Assembly: GCA_033807695.1 (NCBI GenBank)
Contig: CM066305.1
Span: 1,426,001 to 1,490,000 of the forward strand
Length of the DNA: 64,000 nucleotides
Direction: 5' to 3'
Source: Daedaleopsis sinensis
Taxonomy: Eukaryota; Basidiomycota; Agaricomycetes; Polyporales; Polyporaceae
The notes under the pieces were generated by a model. It saw only the letters and a program-made list of their open reading frames with translations, had not been told where the DNA came from and did not search any database. Both the position numbers and the translations under genes were made by a program. The stretch's first letter is position 1. Each line of letters opens with the position of its first letter. This document shows, in pieces, positions 36,550-46,672 of this stretch.

Positions 36550-38748
36550 ATGTCCGCTCAGCCACTACCCTCCGCGCCCAAGGGCAATGCTTTCCACATC
36601 GCTCTCACAAGAGTTGGCGGTATCGGGGTCTTGCTCGGCCTTTCTCTTGCCACCTGGGCCTACCGACGCGCATTAGAGCCTCAGTATGGCACCGCACCGA
36701 CCTCCCTACACATGGGCAAGATTGTGTGGTTGGCTGCCATACTCGGTAGCTTCGCACCAACTGTGCCGCTTTCGAGCGCGGCTTTGGCTCTCTCAGTCCT
36801 CCTCTATGCACTTCCCAGTGCAACCTACTATGTTGCAGCATACACCGCGACCTTTGGTGATCCTGTTTGGGGACCGGTTGCGACGCACCTGGTTGTCTTG
36901 CTCCCGGTTCTATCTCTGGGTATCGCCATCGTGAAGGCTCTGCAGGTCCGTCCCCGCTCATCATGCGGATCTTCTTGTGCATAGCAGTGCTCAGCGTGCC
37001 CCTATATTCCAGGAATCCACTCGAAACGCAGCCGAAGAGAACTCTGCCCCCCAATCCACGATCACTTTGCCCGTATGCGCAACTGCAATCAATTCACTTC
37101 AGGGCCTTTGGCCTTCAGTATCTTATGTTGCTGTCCTGCCGGACAGTCAGGTCGTGAGTGTCACACATATCATCTTATGTCTAGCCATTCAACTGCGTAG
37201 TTCATCTATCTGGCGACCGCGTGCGCCGCACTCTGGTCCATTGGCCCATTCCTACCAGACGTTACTCCGCCGCCCTCTTCCCCCATAGCAGCACCGATCG
37301 CTGCTGTGTCGACGGCAGAGACCAAAAGCAAACGCAAAAAGGGCTCAACGACAAAGTCCGTGCCTCCGGCCGAGCCAGCCGCTCCTCATCCCCTTCCGAA
37401 GCACTACGCCAAGAAGTCTAGCGGATTGGGCAAGCTTCGGGTAGCTCTACTCCCGATTCTCGCGCTCCCATTCCTGAATGAGAAGATCCTCCGCGCACCA
37501 ATACTTCCGCACCCTCTCCTCGAGCCATTCAATCACCCTTCCTATCCTCTGCAGATACTGTATTCAGTTGATTCCCCGTACTCGGGCGTGGTAGTGGTCG
37601 GTGAGACGAAACCCGTGAACCCAGATGAGGCGGGGGACATCGATCACCTCCGTTATCTGCGCGCCGGCCATTCCCTCTTGGGCGGAGTCTGGGTCGGCCC
37701 AAGAGCGCAAGCAATGGATGAGAACCTACTTCTGGAAGACGAAGCTGGCAACAAGCTTGGAGATTCGGTATATAGCGCGTTCGTTGTTCAAGAAGCTGCT
37801 CTGTTGGCGGCCAAGAAGGACCCCAAGAACGCGCTGATCATGTACGTACCTGATGGACGTCGCTCTTTTTGGGTCGAATTTATACTGATGATGCTTTGTA
37901 GCGGTCTAGGCACTGGCATCGCAGCGAGTTCTTTCATGCGACAAGGCATCCCGACCACGCTGGTAGAAATCGACCCTGCCGTGTATGACGCAGCGAAGCG
38001 ATTCTTTGGACTTCCTGCTCCTCCACCCGATAAACTATTCCTCGAAGACGCGAGAGGATGGGTGCACAACACTAGCGTGGCGCTCAAAAGCGGGCAAACC
38101 GAGATCGAACGCTTCGACATTGTCGTTCACGACTGTTTTTCAGGCGGCACCGTCCCCGCGCACTTATTCACAAAACAGTTCTGGACATTGATGAAAGACA
38201 TCGTGACACCTGACGCTATCATTGCAGTTGTTAGTTGCCTACACTGACTTGTACTCACTTCGCATGCTGATGACTGCCCACAGAACTTTGCAGGGAAGCT
38301 TGGCTCGGACTCGGCAAAGGCGATCATTCTCACCTTGCGCTCCGTCTTCCCGCAATGCCGCGCGTTGTACGATTATCTGGATTCCCCCGAGACTGCCAAT
38401 GATGAGTTCGTCAATTGGGTACGTCCACGCTTTCAGTCTAAGTAGAGTAGCGTACTGAAGAGACCAATAGGTCTTCTTCTGCACGCCCTCTGATGAACCC
38501 TTGGAGTTCCGAAAACCCACGACGGCCGAATACCTTGGTTCATATATGCGTGAACATATCCTCTCAAGCATCGGAGAACGTGAGGTGGATATTTCGACAG
38601 TCGGAGCGGATCTTGAAGAAGACAAGAAGGAGCGGTATATTTTGAAGGACATGGCGAACCCATTGTCGGACTGGCAAGACAAGGAGGCAATCGGACATTG
38701 GAAGATCATGCGGAATGTAATGCCCAAAGAGATGTGGGAGACCTACTG
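36550..38748 (+). CDS. membrane-anchored spermidine/spermine-synthase-like protein
   Basis: The N-terminal third has several hydrophobic segments: ALTRVGGIGVLLGLSLATWA, IVWLAAILGSFAPTVPLSSA, ALALSVLLYALPSATYYVAA, VATHLVVLLPVLSLGIAIV and FIYLATACAALWSIGPFLPD. A basic linker (TKSKRKKGSTTKS) leads to a Rossmann methyltransferase-like domain of the spermine/spermidine synthase family: QILYSVDSPYSGVVVVGE, LRYLRAGHSLLGGVWVG, then IGLGTGIAASSFMRQGIPTT with acidic EIDPAVYDAAKRFFGLP, FLEDARGWV and FDIVVHDCFSGGTVPAHLFT. It lacks a clear DGxxQ motif of true aminopropyltransferases, so the reaction is uncertain. Such TM-fused forms occur across fungi and bacteria. Stop follows PKEMWETY at 38748. About five introns. 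Confidence 0.85.
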
Positions 38749-38856
38749 AACGTTGCTCGATGTATATCTATCGCATCTATAGCTCTGTCCTAATGACTAC
38801 ACCTTCTATGCTGGGCTACGGTACGATTCTGTTTTATAAGTCGGGACATCGTAAGT

Positions 38857-38894
38857 CACGTGTGCAGACGCGTCTAATTGCATGGACGCGTCTG
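38857..38894. promoter_or_regulatory. CACGTG plus inverted repeat carrying two ACGCGT boxes
   Basis: CACGTG at 38857-38862 is followed by a perfect inverted repeat: arm CAGACGCGTC at 38865-38874, a ten-base spacer, and arm GACGCGTCTG at 38885-38894. Each arm contains ACGCGT. It lies 140-175 bases upstream of the BTB gene start. Confidence 0.55.
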
Positions 38895-39032
38895 CGCGTC
38901 TCCGTCGCGTCTCCATCTTAAGCTGCTTCCGCTTCTGAGCCTCTCGAGTCTCACGTTGCTTTCTCCGAACTATCACTACACACGGACGTACAAAGAACGT
39001 TGCAACCGCGAGGACATTGCACAACTATCAAG

Positions 39033-41501
39033 ATGTCGTCCCCAGTTCCGCGCCCCGTCTCTACAATATCGAACTCTCCTGGGCGACCATCCCCGCTTTC
39101 GCGCCCGCATTGGCCGTGGTCGACATACACGCACCGGTCCTCTTCCTCCTCCGGCTCGTTCCATTCCTCGAGCAGCTCTGTTGCCAGCTCACAGACGTGG
39201 GAGTCCAGAGCTTCCACTGCTGCACCCAGTCCGACGGTGCTGTTGTCTGCCGGCCCCGGAGCAGGTTCCACTCGAATGGCGGGCGTAAGCAGCCACAACG
39301 CTATCGCTGAGGATACCACGACGAGACAATGGAACTTTCACGTGAGTGGCTCATACTTGAATGTTCTGGATGCGGTGCTAAAGTCGGGTGGTTGGCACGT
39401 CTGTCTTGTAGGCATTTGAATGGGTAGTGCGAGATGTGAGCAGACTGAGGGATCGTATTGAGAACACCCCGCTAGATACCCCAGATGGAGATATAGCTGA
39501 GGGTCCGGTCGATGAGATGGAAGACGACGACTTTGAGGTTCTTCGAGAGTCGCCTGAACTCGCCGACGGAAAGTTCAAGCTCGAAATATGTGTGTTATAA
39601 CACGACTGTACAATGTCTTTAGCTGACCACGGCGCGACAGCCAAGACAACTCTTAACGATACAGAAGGCTCCTCTGCTCCCCCAACACCCATAATCCGTA
39701 CCCAGCCACCAACGCTCTCACTGTTCGTCACATCCCTCACCATAGATTACGCGCATACAGACTATGAAATGGCTGCGTCAATGTTCGCAGCCATCAAGTG
39801 CCAGGATGACCGTGTAGGCGAGCGCGGTGCCCGCGCAGAATGGGCTTGGGAGTACTGGCAGAACAATTGGGTCTTCCGACAAGGAAGCGAGGTATGGGGT
39901 GAGTGTGCCCGTACTAAACCTGGATGGTTCACTGACTGGAACATGCGACGTTACCACAGAGTGCCCGATTCCTCCACTTTCTGTGCTTCTGGAGAACCCG
40001 AGGGTGAAGGAGACAGACTCGTTCGTGATCTGTGTCCAGATGCATTCACCCGTAGGGCCGTTCTTCCCTCAACAGCCTTCGGCATATTACGTTCCTCGAG
40101 ACCTCTTGGAAGGCCTTGAGGCATCACTGGACAATCCAAGTGGGTCTATGCCACACTGACATCTATCATTGAACTTATCAGGCGTCTCTTGCTTGTAGAT
40201 ACCGGAGACGTACAGTTCGTTTGCCTTGAACGTACTGTCCGACAGGACCATGACTCGGACACGGCCACGGCCACTGCTCCTACTAGTCCGCTTTCCTCAG
40301 CATCGTCTCAAACATCGACTCCGGCGCACACACAGACGATCGCAAGGAAACGGGTCATATACGCGCACTCTGATATCCTCATTAGGAGATCAGAGTATTT
40401 TGCGACCATGCTCAGTTCCTCATTCGCAGAGAACGGCAGCACCCTCCTCCCAGGCGAGCGCAAGCTGTACACTATTGTCGTCGAAGAAGCGGATTTTGTG
40501 ACCATCTACTGGCTTCTCAAATGGGTTTATGCGAACTGGGTACTATTCCGCAAGGACGACGATCCTCGACAAGCTGTAGACGGTATCGGCGCCGGCTGGA
40601 GTGCTCGCGACTTCTCTTCTCCCGGAGTAGTCGACGAGTGGGAGTGGAAGGTGTTCCACAAGACCGGCTCCTCTGAGCATAGTGGTGGTGTCAGCGACTC
40701 GCGCAGTGTCACGAGCGGAGCAAGCGGCCGATCCACCGGCGAAGTTCAGCACGAGAAACCGAAAGCGGGTTCGTCAACCACTTCAGCGATGCGCAGTACC
40801 TCCGGTACGAAGGGACAGTCTCCATCTTCCACTCGATCTCCTACAACACCCCGTCGCCCGTCACACGGGCCCGCCCCTGGCAACGCTGTCGGGCTAACGA
40901 TCCCCATGCCCAATGCTACCTCGCCATCGAGGTCTCGTGGCTCGAAACCTGTCCCCGTTCCGCTCTCGCCATCCGCAGCCCATTACCCTCACTCTGCGCA
41001 CAAGCAGCGCACCCGCGGATCCATTTCATCTGTTGATCCACACCCACACCCTGCGCCGCCGCCGCAACCTGCGTCCGCACTGTCGATGTACCAAGTCGCC
41101 CACCGGTACGCGATGCCGGGACTGGGTGCGCTCGCGCTCGAGCATATCGTCTCGACGATCACTCCACAGTCCAGCTTCGCAGTTTTGCTCGCCTCCTCCA
41201 CTTGGGATGAGCTGCACTCCCTGATTGAGGTAATGTGACGTATGCATTACGTCCCTGCGGTTGTGCTGATGTGCTTTGCGCAGGATTATGTCGTTGAGAA
41301 GTGGGGGGAGGTTTCGGAGTCCGGCGAGTTCGAGCAGTGCTGTCAGGAAGTTGCCAACGGAGAGTGAGTTGTCAGCAAATAATCTTGATGAGCGGGGCTG
41401 ACGCCACCGCCTGTAGATGGGGGCCAGAAGGCGGAAAGACTCTCATGGCACTCTTCAGGCGACTTCGATCACCCAGTACTATGGGCTACGTTCGCAACTG
41501 A
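39033..41501 (+). CDS. BTB/POZ domain protein
   Basis: Starts MSSPVPRPVSTISNSPGRPS with a Ser-rich disordered leader. Exons follow reading FEWVVRDVSRLRDRIENTP and a MATH-like region (KFKLEI, LSLFVTSLTIDYAHTDYEMA, SFVICVQMHSPVGPFF). The BTB core is in the big exon: RKRVIYAHSDILIRRSEYFA, TMLSSSFAENGS and YTIVVEEADFVTIYWLLKWV, then a Ser/Pro-rich insertion of about 130 residues, and the BTB C-terminal helices LSMYQVAHRYAMPGLGALAL and ITPQSSFAVLLASSTWDELH. It ends RSPSTMGYVRN at 41501 after two more introns. The architecture is that of basidiomycete BTB proteins that may serve as cullin-3 adaptors; the partner is unknown. The ACGCGT inverted repeat lies in the promoter. Confidence 0.85.
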
Positions 41502-41663
41502 CGACACTCTTCCATTGGTTAATTCCTTTGTCAGGTTGCGACATAATGATGCCCAGGTGCTACATGTTCATTTGTACAATACATGATGCTGACACAATAC
41601 CGGAGAGTGCGTTGACCTGAATACAACGAATCGGACATGCTCATTCAGGACGCAGACTCGCCA

Positions 41664-42443
41664 CTATGGCCGCGGCCATTTCCGGGTGTCCTGAGGACTT
41701 TGCGCAAAACTGAGGGAGGGACTCCAGAGCGACGAATGAACAGGAACCTCGCCACTTCCCGGTCGCGAGGAATATTGTGACGCCGTAGAATTCTCCAAGT
41801 CGTCCCACGCGAACGTGGGGTGGGGCCGGATAACAGTGTAAGTAGTACTTGTGGATGGACCGGGAACTGGGTGATCGGCAGGGACTGGTGAGTCGGGGGG
41901 AGTCGATAGCCTAGAGCTTGCATGCGCAGACCACGCATCATCGACATCAGCCTTTATTCCCTCCGAGTCCTTGGTCCCCATGACACGGGCTGTGGCAGGC
42001 AGCTTGATGGTGAGCGGAGGGTCATGGTCCTCGGCGTCGACCCCTTCCTCAGACTCGACCTCCCAGGCCTCGTCGTCTTCGACTTCCTCGACTTCCTCGA
42101 CCTCCTCAGCGGCGGCATCGCGCTGCGCCCGAGTCTCGCTATCCTCTGTCACTGCCTTTGCAAGCTCGTTTAAGTAGGCCTTGATCTGTTCGGGTGCGTT
42201 CCTCCACGCGTCACCGATGTACCGGCTCCAGACGGTCACTGGTGGCGCGACGATGTTCGCCTTCGTGAGGTCCTGCTTGATCTTCCGGTGGAAGGCCCCC
42301 ACGAACAGATTGTATCCCGCCAGCTTGGAGACAGTGCCACACTTGGCGCGCTGCTTCCCCTTCGCAGTCTGACTGATCTGCTTGGCAGGACGTTTGGCCC
42401 GGGTCGTCTTCTTCGGTTTGGATGTGGCCTTTGACTTTGCCAT
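41664..42443 (-). CDS. HMG-box-like small nuclear protein
   Basis: The ORF stays open to 42560, but the start chosen is the ATG at 42443 (MAKSKATSKPKKTTRAKRPA), because the upstream 39 codons look like leader sequence; the longer form cannot be excluded. The basic tail leads to a domain of about 60 residues, KLAGYNLFVGAFHRKIKQDL, then ANIVAPPVTVWSRYIGDAWR and NAPEQIKAYLNELAKAV, which resembles the HMG/YABBY-type box (N-terminal YxxFV, W in helix 2, P before helix 3). A Glu-rich segment (EEVEEVEEVEDDEAWEVE) and a disordered Ser/Pro C-terminus follow. It is probably a DNA-binding chromatin or transcription factor. No introns. Confidence 0.7.
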   Translation of the reverse strand: MAKSKATSKPKKTTRAKRPAKQISQTAKGKQRAKCGTVSKLAGYNLFVGAFHRKIKQDLTKANIVAPPVTVWSRYIGDAWRNAPEQIKAYLNELAKAVTEDSETRAQRDAAAEEVEEVEEVEDDEAWEVESEEGVDAEDHDPPLTIKLPATARVMGTKDSEGIKADVDDAWSAHASSRLSTPPDSPVPADHPVPGPSTSTTYTVIRPHPTFAWDDLENSTASQYSSRPGSGEVPVHSSLWSPSLSFAQSPQDTRKWPRP

Positions 42444-42560
42444 CTGCTTCTGCAGCGGACGGAGGTTGTAGGTTGTGAGGAGGGTGTGGCGTTTGGGGAA
42501 AACTGCGAGGTGATCACGGTTGGTGTTGAACGTTGAGGAGCGAGTTGGGGAACGGAGCAT

Positions 42561-43105
42561 GAGGTGGAGATGTTTGTTCCTGTATGACCGTTCGTTGTGG
42601 TCTGTTGCGGTGCGTCTGAGTCGATCCTGTGCGGGTGCGGCGGTAACTCCTCCTCATTCCCGCGTCAAACCTCATGGCATGCAAGAATGATAGTCTGCAG
42701 TCTCTAGATCTGAAAGTCGACCCTTTTGTATGCCGCTTGAAGAAGAGCATAGTGGTTCGGCAATGCTTTGAGTAAGTATTCATAACACCGCCCTCCGGGC
42801 AAACCTGAACTCGAACTTCAACTCAGAGCCTTGTAGGCGCCGGGCCTCGGGCAGGCTTTCGCCAGCCGCTCGGCGCGGCGCCATTCCACCGCTGATTCAG
42901 ATACTACCAGGCACTGTCAGGCTGCGGTACAACCTACTGCATAGTTCGTATGTCAGGAGTTTCTCAAGTTAACCCCACGCAACCCGAAGGGGAGGGTGTC
43001 AGGGGTGTCAGGGGTCGGGGTGCCAATGTCACGTGAGGGACCCCCGACATTACTCAAAACAGACCTAAACTCGTTCGAGTTCAGGAATACAAGCATGTAG
43101 CTATT
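42561..43105. other. 545-base intergenic region
   Basis: It includes the promoter of the HMG-like gene and the 3' flank of the coiled-coil paralogue. A direct repeat (GTGTCAGGGGTGTCAGGGGTC) occurs near 42995-43017. No gene is supported. Confidence 0.5.
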
Positions 43106-44422
43106 TCAATAGACACATCTGCGATCTGGATGATCCCAATATCCTATCCTGCCATCCCTCTAAAACAAGGATTAATAACGATTTCTCATCTGCCACGGGG
43201 TGGACGCACCATGACTTCACAATGCGTTGGGTGCTCATAATATACCCCGCGAATGTTAGCAGGCGTAGTCTTGCACATCATATCCCAGTCGTCGCCATGA
43301 CGGAGACCTGTCAAGCGAGCTTGGAATCGCTGTCGAAGATGTTATCAGTATCTTGTCTGGTTGTTGTAACTTCAAGCCGCCAACTCACTCTGGTTCCGTA
43401 CATTGCGGGATTGCAACCCTGAGTGCAAGAACAAGCTGAGTGGATTATTCGGACAACAGGGTGCTTCTCCAACTTACCAGATCCCGCATTTCCTCCCAGC
43501 GTGTAGCACATTGAGGTTCATCGTAGTTGATGAACCAAGTACCCCAGATGTGATGACCCTGCAAAGGTCGTTCAACATGCAGTACGTAGACAAATGAACA
43601 CAACGATTCTGACAGACTCACATCGTTACTGCATTTGTTGGGGCGATCCACCCTCCGACCGTTGATATCGATAGGCATATCCATGCATACTTCATGCCAA
43701 TTGAGGCCTCCTGGGATGTCCCAGAGGTGTGCACTATAAGACTGGGTCCCAAATTCGCGGCAGCCATTGTCCTTCCACGGCTCACTCCACCACACGCCCT
43801 GCCGTTTGCGCTCCATTTCCTTCCGATGACGTTCTTCTTCTTCCCGTTGACGCGCCCACTCCTCCTGCTCCCGGTCGAATGCACGACGTCGCTCCTCCTC
43901 CTTCTGTCGCTCCTCCTCTTGCTCATGCTGCCATTGTTCGCGTTCCTTCTGACGTCGCTCTTCCTCCTTCTGCCGCTCCTCCTCTTGCTCATGCTGCCAT
44001 CTCTCGCGTTCCTTCTGCCGTGCGACTTCCTCCCTGCTAAAGGACTCCTTCGTCCTGCGAACGTGCTCTTCCAAGTCGTGGCGCTCTACGATCCAACGTT
44101 GACGCTCTCTCAGATGGCGGCTCTCTTCAAGCCGCCACTCCTTGCGGATCGCCATCTTCTCGGACAGGGAGAGGTCGTCCACCATGGTAGAAATCAAGCC
44201 CGTGTTTTGGCCGATAACGATCAAGAGCAGGAAGGCGAAGAGACAGACCAGAGTGATGAGCGAGCGAGGGTAGTGGGAGCGACGCCACGAGGCCTTGCGC
44301 TGGGTGCCTAGCAGAGGCCCGGTCTCACCGATGTTTGAAGAACCATAGCGGACGATAGCAGGCGCTTGCGACGAGGGAGCTGGTCCGATACCCGCACTGT
44401 ACGGAGGGGGAGGTCCGTTCAT
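43106..44422 (-). CDS. single-pass TM, coiled-coil protein of a basidiomycete family (paralogue 1)
   Basis: Start chosen at MNGPPPPYSAGIGPAPSSQ (44422), by analogy with the neighbour. A TM helix follows (LITLVCLFAFLLLIVIGQ), then a charged coiled coil of about 150 residues with near-perfect repeats (WQHEQEEERQKEEERR twice, with Arg/Glu/Lys/Gln throughout). The C-terminal module has a conserved Cys/Trp pattern: QGVWWSEPWKDNGCREFGTQ, YSAHLWDIPGGLNWHEVCMD and MPIDINGRRVDRPNKCSND. Spliced exons continue with GHHIWGTWFINYDEPQCATR, GCNPAMYGTR, RFQARLTGLRHGDDWDMMCK, TTPANIRG and finally RDGRIGYWDHPDRRCVY (stop 43106). The two-lobe C-terminal repeat (arLxxixxgxxWxxxC / Pxxixgrxxxxpxxc) is typical of an agaricomycete family with no known function. 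Confidence 0.8.
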
Positions 44423-44923
44423 CGATGCACTTAGACGATATGGCCCGAGACTATATCCAGATACATCAGCATAGTAACCACTACGCAATATTCGTCACTG
44501 ACCGGCTGGCTTCACGATCCACACGAACCAGAGGAGAACTGGATGGTGGCCTGGGGAATGAAGAGTCAAAGTAGGACTCATGCATGCCCTGTACTTATAC
44601 GTACACCAACGCGCTTCTTCCTGTGAATCTCGACCGTATAGAAGCACAGAGAGCGCACAGCCTGTCACATCTTACGTTCATTCAGTCACCGCCAACGGCA
44701 GGCCAGCTGCCACAATTATCATGACTGTGCTCACATGAGGCCGACCAGCGATAGAACCCTCCTTGCAAGCTTGCGCATGTCGCGTGAACCACACGCAGGC
44801 CGAATCAACAATCGATCGCATATGTCTTCTACTGAGGCGAATGATTCACAATGGAAAGCGTCAGACGAGTTCGCGGACTCGGAGACGGACAGATTCAGGA
44901 TGTCTCCGCGCCAGTCGAGACCT
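44423..44923. other. gap between the tandem paralogues
   Basis: The promoter side of paralogue 1 and the 3' flank of paralogue 2. An upstream reading MHESYFDSSFPRPPSSSP (about 44583 downwards) could be an alternative first exon for paralogue 1, but I could not connect it with a credible intron. Confidence 0.4.
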
Positions 44924-46102
44924 TCAACACCATCTGCTAGGGACATCCCATACCCCGACCATACCGGAGAAACCTCCCTAAACGCGGCATAAGCATTGGT
45001 AGTAACCAGAATTCACGATTGAACGTACCCGGTTATCGCAAGTCATTGGATGGTCAAACAACTGCCCGTCTATCGTGGCCGGGGTAGTAGCACACATTGT
45101 CTCCCAACCGTTGCCATGTTGTATACCCCACAGACGGGCTTCGATACGCTACGGACCAGAAGAGTAAGACGACTAGCAGGGTTTCAGACATACAAGATTC
45201 CTACCTTCATCCCACTATGCCCTGGCGCACATCCCTGTTTTCTATTGAGTATGGCCTCCAGCAAACCCGAGTAGTAAGGTGACTTGCCTTGTTGTCGAAG
45301 TTGTCCCAATACGGGACACAAGACGGTTCGTCGAAACTGACGGACCAACTTCCCCAAACCTGGCCGTGAACCTGAACCCATCATCAGCCGTGCACCAGTC
45401 AATATTGTGCGGGATTCCACTCACGTCTCTTTCACACTCATCGGGGTTGTCGATAGATCGACCGTGCACAATGGCAGGCATATCAGAGCACACCTCGAGC
45501 CAGTTGAGGTCGGGCGGGATGTCCACGAGGCGAGCACGATACACCCTCGTAGCGTACTTGGCGCAGTGCTCGTCACCTACAGGCTCCGTCCAATACACAC
45601 CTTGGCGACGGCGTTCGAGCTCTTTACGGTGTCGCTCCTCATTCCGTCGCTCTTCCTCCCACTTCTTCTCCTCCTCCCGCCACTCGGAGCGCTTCTCATC
45701 CCAGCGGAGCTGCTCCTCCTTGTACAGTGCACGTTCGGAATGCCATTGTCGGGTGAAGGCCTCATGTGCGGCGCTCTCTGCCTTCCACTGGCGGCGAAGG
45801 GCTCGCTTCTCAGGAGCAGGGACGTCGTCTAGAGGGCATGACACGAGACCGACGTTCTGAAGGATCCAGAGGATGAAGAGCAAGCATACTAGAGCTGCGA
45901 AATTGCATCGAATGATGTTTAGCCGGCGTGGTCGTGGTTCACTCTTGGGGAGGAGACTGGAGGTTTCCGATGCTGCATCATCATACCTGCTATCGTTCAG
46001 ATTATATGGATGGGTGCAGACGGGAAAATAAGGACATACGTATACGGGGAAGTGCTACGGTAGCTGGGAGGTGGTTCCGAGTAGATGGATTGGGAGACCA
46101 TC
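44924..46102 (-). CDS. single-pass TM, coiled-coil protein of the same family (paralogue 2)
   Basis: Starts MVSQSIYSEPPPSYRSTSPY (46102) and splices into TYDDAASETSSLLPKSEPRP. A TM helix follows (LVCLLFILWILQNVGLV), then a coiled coil (WDEKRSEWREEEKKWEEER) and the C-terminal module: QGVYWTEPVGDEHCAKYATR, YRARLVDIPPDLNWLEVCSD, IVHGRSIDNPDECERD, then WGSWSVSFDEPSCVPYWDNF, GCAPGHSGMK, RIEARLWGIQHGNGWETMCA, TTPATIDGQ, and the last exon GGFSGMVGVWDVPSRWC (stop 44924). One intron appears to use a GC donor (after NFDNK). Exon order and cysteines match paralogue 1, so the pair arose by tandem duplication. The coiled coil is shorter and lacks the WQHEQEEE repeats. Confidence 0.8.
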
Positions 46103-46672
46103 CTGAGTTCTCTCTGTTCTTGCAAAAGTCCAACTGCAACTTGCGAGTGCTGAAGGTATGTAAGGAGAGAACGGGAACCAGGTACAGCGACTTACCGCAG
46201 CACACAGTACTGGGCGCCAGGTGTGGCATAAGGTTCATCTTGACAGGTATTAGCCTCGAGGGAGGCTGAGCCCAGAAGTCTGATCCTGCGAGCAAGATCC
46301 AGAGATGCATTCCATGACCTCCGGGCCAGGCAGGACGTATCTTGAACTTGAAGAGGTCGAGGCAATTTGCAGGAATAACCCAGTGGCAGTTTGGCACAGT
46401 ACAACTTGTTGGTGCACGTGCACACATACGGTACTGCACAGCCGCTGAGGATATAGCCGCCCATCACTCCGATAAGTAGCTGCGGCCCGCGACTCCGAGA
46501 TAAGTCGGTTGAGGGGGACTCGAGGAGCGGTTCCTCGACCTTCTCTCCCCAGACGACGTCCCTGGATCCCTCTGTTCTCCCAGCTTTCTTTAGACTTGGT
46601 TTTCAGGCCCGCTCAAGCAGCTTGTTGCTAGCCCGTTCAAACTCTCGCGGAGCTAGGCCTGCTGTGGTGAAC
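46103..46672. promoter_or_regulatory. divergent promoter with a 12-base palindrome (46412-46423)
   Basis: A 570-base region between paralogue 2 and the oxygenase. GTGCACGTGCAC at 46412-46423 is a perfect palindrome around CACGTG. The 91-codon reverse ORF at 46192-46467 shows no family features. Confidence 0.4.

Noticed and set aside
46192..46467. 91-codon reverse ORF upstream of coiled-coil paralogue 2
   Set aside because: No family features; it lies in the divergent promoter and overlaps no plausible splice sites.
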